Of a stretch of DNA of 17,974 nucleotides, positions 17,883-17,974 are shown in pieces. The stretch covers positions 333,391-351,364 of the forward strand of contig JAAOMT010000620.1 of assembly GCA_016748015.1 (NCBI GenBank), given 5' to 3'. Numbering within the stretch: the stretch's first letter is position 1; every line of letters starts with the position of its first letter. The notes under the pieces were generated by a model. It was not told the origin of the DNA. It searched no databases and worked only from the letters and a program-made list of their open reading frames with translations. Source of the stretch: Geosiphon pyriformis (taxonomy: Eukaryota; Glomeromycota; Glomeromycetes; Archaeosporales; Geosiphonaceae). A program made the translations under genes and the position numbers.

Positions 17883-17974
17883 AAAGAAAATCAAAAAGGA
17901 AATAATAATTAGCAATAATTCATTGCTAAAAAGGAAAAGACAAAAGTGGCGACAAAAACCCCTAATCTTACTGT
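17883..17974 (+). mobile_element. Start of the LTR retrotransposon internal region
   Basis: The remaining 92 bases downstream of the primer-binding site are A-rich leader. No gag-like coding sequence is visible before the window ends. The superfamily (Ty3 or Ty1 type) cannot be told. Confidence 0.55.

Noticed and set aside
1-17974. tRNA, rRNA or CRISPR features
   Set aside because: No cloverleaf-compatible A/B box pair, rRNA core segment, or spaced direct repeats were seen in reading both strands; the only tRNA-related sequence is the primer-binding site complement.

Overview
The window looks like nuclear DNA of a filamentous fungus of the Mucoromycota, most likely an arbuscular mycorrhizal (Glomeromycotina-type) species. 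This is an inference from three things: fungal-type core genes (Hpt1, Yaf9, Cdc12, mitochondrial RRF) with short phase-consistent introns of mostly 67-200 nt; gene islands of moderate GC separated by very A+T-rich spacers; and a non-LTR retrotransposon tail whose wording (a Cys-rich finger, then a closing 'FFSGI' segment) I associate with repeats of that group. The last point is from memory, not from a search.

Layout. (1) 132-2654, plus strand: one-exon gene for a Kar9-like, GAR(GAS2)-domain microtubule linker with three SxIP motifs. (2) 3463-4450, minus: a three-exon hypoxanthine/guanine phosphoribosyltransferase (222 aa), convergent with the first gene. (3) 4451-5660: A+T-rich spacer with an ATT microsatellite. 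(4) About 5673-6895: a coding-looking but broken plus-strand relic that I cannot name. (5) 7418-8064, minus: an unrecognised charged protein whose open frame extends into a signal-peptide-like stretch without an ATG, so a first exon is missing from my model. (6) 8764-9665, plus: YEATS protein of the Yaf9/GAS41 type, four exons. (7) 10313-12503, minus: septin of the Cdc12 type, nine exons, 387 aa, every junction in phase. (8) 12985-14222, minus: mitochondrial ribosome recycling factor, five exons, 298 aa, with an acidic low-complexity linker. (9) 14290-15915: a block of about 90% A+T with no substantial ORF. (10) 15916-16997, minus: 3' end of a decayed LINE-like element with its poly(A) tail. 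(11) 16998-17863, plus: an 866-bp LTR, followed by a primer-binding site, inserted into that LINE and running off the right edge.

The five identified genes are unrelated housekeeping functions (spindle/cortex linkage, purine salvage, chromatin, cytokinesis, organelle translation). They do not form an operon or cluster. I found no convincing new multi-gene system. The most structured new information is the nested retroelement at the right edge, the nested inverted repeats in the oversized septin intron, the unidentified secreted-looking protein, and the alternative ending of the YEATS gene. All gene models were built by hand from splice signals and family similarity. The internal check used was that exon phases and total lengths close.
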